Positions 60,024-64,000 of a stretch of DNA of 64,000 nt are shown here, in pieces. The notes beneath the pieces are model-generated. The model searched no databases and was not told the DNA's origin. It saw nothing but the letters and a program-made list of their open reading frames with translations. The stretch covers positions 1 through 64,000 of the forward strand of contig CAWIVY010000012.1 in NCBI GenBank assembly GCA_963839615.1, read 5' to 3'. The stretch comes from DASQMT01 sp963839615 (lineage in GTDB: Bacteria; Actinomycetota; Thermoleophilia; Solirubrobacterales; Solirubrobacteraceae). The position numbers and the translations under genes were made by a program. Positions within the stretch are counted from its first letter, which is position 1, and every line of letters starts with the position of its first letter.

Positions 60024-60523
60024 ATGGCCGCATTCGCGTTCGTGCTCGTCTTCCTCCTGCTGGGATTCGGCGCGCTATTCCTCGGCATGAGCGGGGGCCC
60101 CCGCGGCGCCCGCGAGCGAAGGGCGTCGAAGAGCCGGCGCGGCCGGCGCGGCGTGACGCTGCTGTTCGTGCTCACGGTCCTGGTCCTGGGCGTCGCCGTG
60201 CCCGCCGTGGTGATCGCGACCGAGAAGTCGCGCAACTCGATCCCCGAGGCGAACGTGAAGGCGCTCACCGCGACCCAGAAGCATGGCCGCGATCTGTTCT
60301 CGCAGCGTTGCAAGAACTGCCACACGCTGGCGGCCGCGAAGGCGACGGCGCGGGTCGGCCCGAATCTCGACGAGCTCCGCCCCGCCGAAGGCGCTGGTGC
60401 TCGACGCGATCAACAAGGGCCGCGCGAACGGCAACGGCAACATGGCCGCCGGACTTGTCGAGGGCGGCGACGCAGAGGCGGTCGCCCAGTTCGTCGCGGT
60501 CGCCGTCGGCAGCCGACAAGTAG
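60024..60523 (+). CDS. Membrane-anchored cytochrome c, frameshifted
   Basis: About 160 residues. Two N-terminal membrane helices (FAFVLVFLLLGFGALFLGM and LLFVLTVLVLGVAVPAVVIA) precede a cytochrome c domain with heme motif RCKNCHTLAAAK and, in the next frame, the Met ligand in NGNGNMAAGL. The frame breaks near 60380 where one extra C lies in CCCC; the exact end is uncertain, and a TAG at 60521-60523 in a third frame is a reasonable terminus. The protein would carry electrons on the outer face of the membrane. It is separated from dnaE2 by about 90 bases. Confidence 0.65.
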
Positions 60524-60664
60524 CCCGGCTCCGCGTTCATCCCGCAGCTTCCGGGAAGCGCGTGGCGCCGCTCGCGCCATTCCGCCGGACCGTCCGCAAG
60601 GATGTCGTGCGGGTCGGCACGAGCGTCGGCCTCTGAGCTTGGGAGACGTGATAAAAGTGCCGTC

Positions 60665-60692
60665 TTGCAGGGCATTTCAGGACTGCTACGAT
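60665..60692 (+). promoter_or_regulatory. Promoter of the c-di-AMP leader
   Basis: TTGCAG (60665-60670), 16-base spacer, TACGAT (60687-60692). Transcription would begin near 60699, at the start of the riboswitch. Confidence 0.6.
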
Positions 60693-60699
60693 GCCCGGC

Positions 60700-60825
60700 C
60701 GCATCCGCTGAATTCCCGTTGGAGACGGGAAGCGGGGGACCCATGTCGTCGGGGCGAATCGTCAACGCGTAGCGCTGCTCTCCAGCGCGAGCCCGTCAGC
60801 TAACCCCGCAAGCAAGGGAAGAGGA
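60700..60825 (+). ncRNA. ydaO/yuaA-type c-di-AMP riboswitch
   Basis: Conserved elements in order: CCGCTGAATTCCCG, GAGACGGGAAGCGGGGGACCC, written here as GAGACGGGA and AGCGGGGGACCC, then GGGGCGAATCG, and the closing GAGCCCGTCAGCTAACCCCG with CAAGC. This is the ydaO consensus, which binds two c-di-AMP molecules and usually turns genes off when c-di-AMP is high. The leader ends just before the ATG of the unknown gene 60837-61436. In actinobacteria these riboswitches normally control cell-wall hydrolases or potassium transport. Confidence 0.85.
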
Positions 60826-60836
60826 CGACCGCCGTC

Positions 60837-61436
60837 ATGCCAGAGCACGCCAGCCGCTTCGCCGCGGCGCTTTTCGATCAGTTCGAGGACGAGCATGCGG
60901 TCGCCGACTGGGGCGGCGACGAGCTGTTCAACCGCATGCCGCGACCGCGTGCGGTCGACGACGCCCCCGCGCCGCGCTTCGAGCCGTCGCGCGTCGCGCC
61001 CCGCCGGCCGCCGCCGCGCGAGCGCTCGCTCGCGCTCGTCGATCCGCCGGAGGACCGCCGCAGCGCCCCCGTCGTCGAGCAGTGGAGCGGCCCGCGCGAG
61101 CGGCGCGCGTCGCAGACCGCGGAAGAGGCGATGCTCGAACGTGCCGAGCGTCTCGGCCTGACCGTCGTCGAGCCGCCCCGGTCGGTGCACCGCTTCGACG
61201 AGACCGGGACGATGATCGAGCCGGAGCCGGCCGGCCGCACGACCAAGGTGATCACCGGCCATCCCGGTGGCGCGCCGCGGCCGTTGCCGACGGTGCGGGC
61301 CGAGCGGCGGCGTCCGTCGCGCACGCCGGCCGAGTGGGTCGGTCCGCGGCCCGAGCGGATCGTCGGCTGGGCCTTCGCACTCGGCCTGATGCTGATCCTG
61401 ATCGCCGTCGCGACCGCCGGCGCCGCGACCCCCTGA
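60837..61436 (+). CDS. Arg/Pro-rich tail-anchored protein of unknown function under c-di-AMP riboswitch
   Basis: 199 residues. The first 170 are low-complexity, rich in Arg, Pro and Asp/Glu (RPRAVDDAPAPRFEPSRVAP), with a short helix at the start (RFAAALFDQFEDEHAVADWG). One membrane helix follows near the end (IVGWAFALGLMLILIAVATA), so most of the protein faces the cytoplasm. No cell-wall hydrolase or potassium channel domain is present. Expression is likely to respond to c-di-AMP via the leader, and so to cell-wall or osmotic state. No family recognised. Confidence 0.72.
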   Translation: MPEHASRFAAALFDQFEDEHAVADWGGDELFNRMPRPRAVDDAPAPRFEPSRVAPRRPPPRERSLALVDPPEDRRSAPVVEQWSGPRERRASQTAEEAMLERAERLGLTVVEPPRSVHRFDETGTMIEPEPAGRTTKVITGHPGGAPRPLPTVRAERRRPSRTPAEWVGPRPERIVGWAFALGLMLILIAVATAGAATP

Positions 61437-61485
61437 CGCACCTCCGATCGCGGCGAAACACGGCGCGCCGCCGTGCGCGGCGCCC

Positions 61486-61526
61486 TTGAACGGCGGCCGT
61501 ATCCTTCTACACTTACGAAGGGTAAG
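61486..61526 (+). promoter_or_regulatory. Promoter and inverted-repeat operator before the CMD gene
   Basis: TTGAAC (61486-61491), 16-base spacer, TACACT (61508-61513). An inverted repeat CTTAC-GAAGG-GTAAG (61512-61526) overlaps the -10 end and start site; it may be the operator of the HxlR regulator encoded downstream. Confidence 0.5.
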
Positions 61527-61560
61527 GCAAGCCCCGTTCTCCCCAAGCAGGGATCCCGCG

Positions 61561-62124
61561 ATGAAGACGCAGATGAGCCGGTTCCAGATCCACGACGACC
61601 TGACGGCGCCAGAGGGATCGCTGCCGGTCTTGAAGGGCGCGATGGCATCCGGTGGGCAGCTGCCGAACTTCCTCGGCGTCCTCGCCGGCTCTCCGGCCGC
61701 GCTGCGTGCCTACGCGCGCTTCCGCTCCGAGCTGCGCCACGGCAGCCTCGAGCGGCCGACGCTCGAGCGGATCGCGCTCGCCGTCGCCGAGCACTACCGC
61801 AGCCAGCCGGGTCTCGCGATCCACACGCGCACCGCGCGCCAGGCGGGCGTCGGCATCGACGAGGTCGCCGCGGCGCGCGACTGGGAGTCCGCCGATCCGC
61901 GCGAGGCGACGCTGCTGCGCTACCTGCGCGCGCTGCTCGAGCAGCGCGGCCACGCTCCGATGCACCTGCACGAGGAGGCGCGCGAGGCCGGCTGGAGCGA
62001 CGAGCAGCTGCTCGAGGCGATCGCCTACGTGTCGCTGGAATCGCTGACGGCGATGGTCAACATCGCCGGCGAGGTACCCGTCGACGGGTCCGTCGAGGAC
62101 ACGCGCGTCCTACGGGCCGCGTAG
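61561..62124 (+). CDS. Carboxymuconolactone decarboxylase/AhpD-fold protein without Cys pair
   Basis: 187 residues. The helical CMD fold is recognisable from PNFLGVLAGSPAALRAYARF, LERPTLERIALAVAEHYRSQ and AIHTRTARQAGV. In AhpD-type proteins the stretch after LAVAE contains the redox Cys-x-x-Cys; here it reads HYRSQPGLAIH with no Cys, so peroxidase-type redox chemistry is unlikely, although the His remains. It is followed by an HxlR regulator after 11 bases, a common pairing. Confidence 0.75.
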   Translation: MKTQMSRFQIHDDLTAPEGSLPVLKGAMASGGQLPNFLGVLAGSPAALRAYARFRSELRHGSLERPTLERIALAVAEHYRSQPGLAIHTRTARQAGVGIDEVAAARDWESADPREATLLRYLRALLEQRGHAPMHLHEEAREAGWSDEQLLEAIAYVSLESLTAMVNIAGEVPVDGSVEDTRVLRAA

Positions 62125-62135
62125 GCTTCCCGGCG

Positions 62136-62498
62136 ATGAGACCGTCCGCCCCCAAGCGTACGGCCGTAGCGACGCTCGACCCTCCCGGGGAAGCGCACTG
62201 CTGCCCGATCCTGCACGAGGCGGTCGAGCTGATCGGCAAGCGCTGGTCGGGCGCGATCATCGTCGTCCTGATCGAGGGTGGCCCGATGCGCTTCTCCGCG
62301 ATCGCGCAGGCGATCCCGCAGCTCTCGGACCGGCTGCTCTCCGAGCGCATGAAGGAGCTCGAGGCGCGCGGGATCGTCGAGCGGCGCGTGCACGCCGAGT
62401 CGCCGGCGCGCGTCGAGTACGCGCTGACCGAGATGGGCAAGGAGCTCGCGCCGACGCTGCAGCAGCTGAAGTCCTGGTCTCACCGCTGGCTGTCCTGA
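62136..62498 (+). CDS. HxlR-family transcriptional regulator
   Basis: 120 residues. The HxlR winged helix reads HCCPILHEAVELIGKRWSGA, MRFSAIAQAIPQLSDRLLSE and RMKELEARGIVERRVHAES, ending YALTEMGKELAPTLQQLKSW. Cys-Cys at residues 22-23 is at the position often used for thiol or electrophile sensing (YodB-like). It probably controls the CMD gene through the inverted repeat at 61512-61526. Confidence 0.85.
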   Translation: MRPSAPKRTAVATLDPPGEAHCCPILHEAVELIGKRWSGAIIVVLIEGGPMRFSAIAQAIPQLSDRLLSERMKELEARGIVERRVHAESPARVEYALTEMGKELAPTLQQLKSWSHRWLS

Positions 62499-62564
62499 GC
62501 GGGTCGAGGTTGTACCGGCGGTCCAGTGCCGTTGGCCCGCGGCTGCACTAGGCTGCCGCGCACG

Positions 62565-63906
62565 ATGGACTCGCCCAGCACGCCCGCCGACGTCAAGGCG
62601 CTCGCCGAGGAGCGCGGGATCCGCTTCATCCGGCTCTGGTTCACCGACATCCTCGGCCAGCTGAAGTCGTTCTCGATCAACGCCGCCGAGCTCGACGACG
62701 CCTTCGAGGGCGGGATGGGCTTCGACGGCTCCTCGATCACCGGCTTCAACGCGATCGAGGAGTCCGACATGATCGCGGTGCCCGACGCGACCACGTTCGC
62801 GGTGCTTCCGTGGCGCCCGGAGGACGAGGGCGGCGGCGTCGGGCGCATGTTCGCCGACATACGCACGCCCGAGGGCGAGCCCGTACGAGGGCGACCCGCG
62901 CCACATCCTGCGCCGCGCTGAGCAGCGCATGCAGGACATGGGCTTCGAGAGCTTCAACGTCGGCCCGGAGCTCGAGTACTTCCTGTTCAAGGACTCCCGC
63001 TCGACCGAGGTGCTCGACGAGGGCGGCTACTTCGACCTGACGACGCTCGACGCCGGCTCGGACGTGCGGCGCGAGACGGTGCTCGCGCTCGAGAAGCTCG
63101 GCATCCAGGTCGAGTACTCCCACCACGAGGTCGGCCCCAGCCAGCACGAGATCGACATCCGCTACGGCAACGCGCTGAAGATCGCCGACGACTGCATGAC
63201 CTACCGCATCACGGTCAAGGAATACGCGCTCAAGAACGGCTGGCACGCGACGTTCATGCCGAAGCCGCTGTTCGGCAAGAACGGCTCGGGGATGCACACG
63301 CACCAGTCGCTGTTCCGCGGCGACTCGAACGCGTTCTACGACGCCGACGACAAGTACTTCCTCTCGGACATCGGCAAGGCCTTCATCGCCGGCCAGCTGC
63401 GCCACGCGCGCGAGATCTGCGCGATCTTCGCCCAGTGGGTCAACTCGTACAAGCGGCTCGTGCCGGGCTACGAGGCGCCGGTCTACGTGGCCTGGAGCCG
63501 GCGCAACCGCTCGGCGCTCGTGCGCGTGCCGCTGTATCACCCGGGCAAGGAGAAGGCCACGCGCATGGAGCTGCGCTGCCCGGATCCCGCCTGCAACCCG
63601 TACCTGACGTTCGCCGCGCTGCTGCAGGCCGGCCTCGAGGGGATCGAGAAGGGCTACGAGCTGCCCGAGCCGATGGAGAAGAACCTCTACCACCTGTCGC
63701 CCGACGACCGCCGCCGGCTCGGCATCGAGCAGCTCCCGGAGACGCTCGGCGAGGCGATCGAGCTGACCGCGGAGTCCGAGCTGGTGCTGCGCACGCTCGG
63801 CGAGCACACGTTCAACCGCTTCATCGAGATCAAGCGCCAGGAGTGGGAGGACTACCGCGTCCAGGTCACTCCCTGGGAGCTCGAGCGCTACCTCGGCATC
63901 CTCTAG
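62565..63906 (+). CDS. glnA: Glutamine synthetase type I, frameshifted
   Basis: About 447 residues when repaired. Landmarks: IRLWFTDILGQLKSFSI (GSI-alpha-type opening), GFDGSSITGF, GPELEYFLF, HHEVGPSQHEIDIRY, MPKPLFGKNGSGMHTHQS, RNRSALVRVP and RMELRCPDPACNPY. The frame breaks at about 62883; deleting one G restores EGEPYEGDPRHILRRAEQRM. Every catalytic block is intact on both sides. Because the enzyme normally supplies glutamine, a sequencing error is more likely than a real null allele, unless another glnA exists. It ends convergently with a minus-strand gene. Confidence 0.9.
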
Positions 63907-64000
63907 CGCTCCGCGATCGGCTCCTGGCTCGGCACGCGGCCGTTGTGGACGTTCTCGCCCGGCCCGCCGCCGCTTTCGTCGTCCCCGTCGCGCCAACCGG
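63903..64000 (-). CDS. C-terminal end of an unidentified gene
   Basis: The minus-strand frame reads GWRDGDDESGGGPGENVHNG, then RVPSQEPIAER and a TAG overlapping the glnA stop tail to tail. Only about 32 hydrophilic C-terminal residues are in the window, so no identity can be given. Confidence 0.35.
   Translation of the reverse strand, partial: GWRDGDDESGGGPGENVHNGRVPSQEPIAER

Noticed and set aside
57986..60523. Plus-strand open frame of 845 codons overlapping dnaE2
   Set aside because: A shifted-frame shadow of dnaE2 in high-GC DNA; only its last bases may coincide with the end of the cytochrome c gene.
1..64000. CRISPR arrays, insertion sequences or rRNA genes
   Set aside because: No regularly spaced repeat array, transposase motif or rRNA core sequence was noticed on reading either strand.

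Overview
The window is high-GC DNA from an actinobacterium. The right-hand 15 kb carries LexA boxes of the CGAAC-N4-GTTCG type in front of lexA, an imuB-like gene and dnaE2, together with a class A RNase P RNA, a ydaO-type c-di-AMP leader and a GSI-alpha-like glnA. I would guess a deep-branching group such as Thermoleophilia/Solirubrobacterales, but that is inference from gene content and style.

Layout. (1) 1-9.6 kb: end of an oligopeptide-type ABC transporter operon (binding protein, fused ATPases, two permeases) running into an M20 peptidase and a class III aminotransferase, then a second, GSA-like aminotransferase with an EamA exporter, and a dead APC permease fragment. (2) 10.1-12.2 kb: small protein, excisionase and tyrosine integrase beside a 60-bp fragment of a tRNA-Leu gene. 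(3) 12.26-49.07 kb: a 36.8-kb integrated element bounded by that 60-bp fragment and by the intact tRNA-Leu(GAG) gene, with matching pairs of 11-bp repeats (TGTTGYCRCGG) just inside both ends. It holds two catabolic blocks. The left block (12.8-31.1 kb) handles sugars and sugar acids: two near-identical GH35-like glycosidases, a rhamnonate-dehydratase-like enolase, a creatininase-family amidohydrolase, SDRs, an APC permease, an IclR regulator, a hydroxyacid dehydrogenase, and an OtnK / class II aldolase / LtnD-like set. The right block (31.9-48.5 kb) looks like N-heterocycle catabolism: an enamidase-like amidohydrolase, an alpha/beta hydrolase, a three-subunit molybdenum hydroxylase split around a Liv-type ABC importer, an isochorismatase-family hydrolase, a cupin, VOC and SnoaL proteins, two membrane-tailed accessory proteins and a GntR regulator. 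A second tRNA fragment with its own repeat pair (31.28-31.38 kb) lies between the two blocks. (4) 49.1-64 kb: chromosomal backbone with SOS mutasome genes, AlkA, rnpB, an FG-GAP repeat protein, a cytochrome c, the c-di-AMP leader, a CMD/HxlR pair and glnA.

Regulation visible in the sequence: four palindromes of the form GTCTYA-N5-TRAGAC (some with one altered flank) near the IclR gene and the sugar genes; two TTGTCGACAA palindromes around the GntR gene and its divergent operon; three SOS boxes, two of them touching the start codon they control.

Caution on sequence quality: at least ten single-base frameshifts interrupt otherwise well-preserved genes, including glnA. Several can be explained by one base gained or lost in a short G or C run, so they may be assembly or sequencing errors rather than true pseudogenes.
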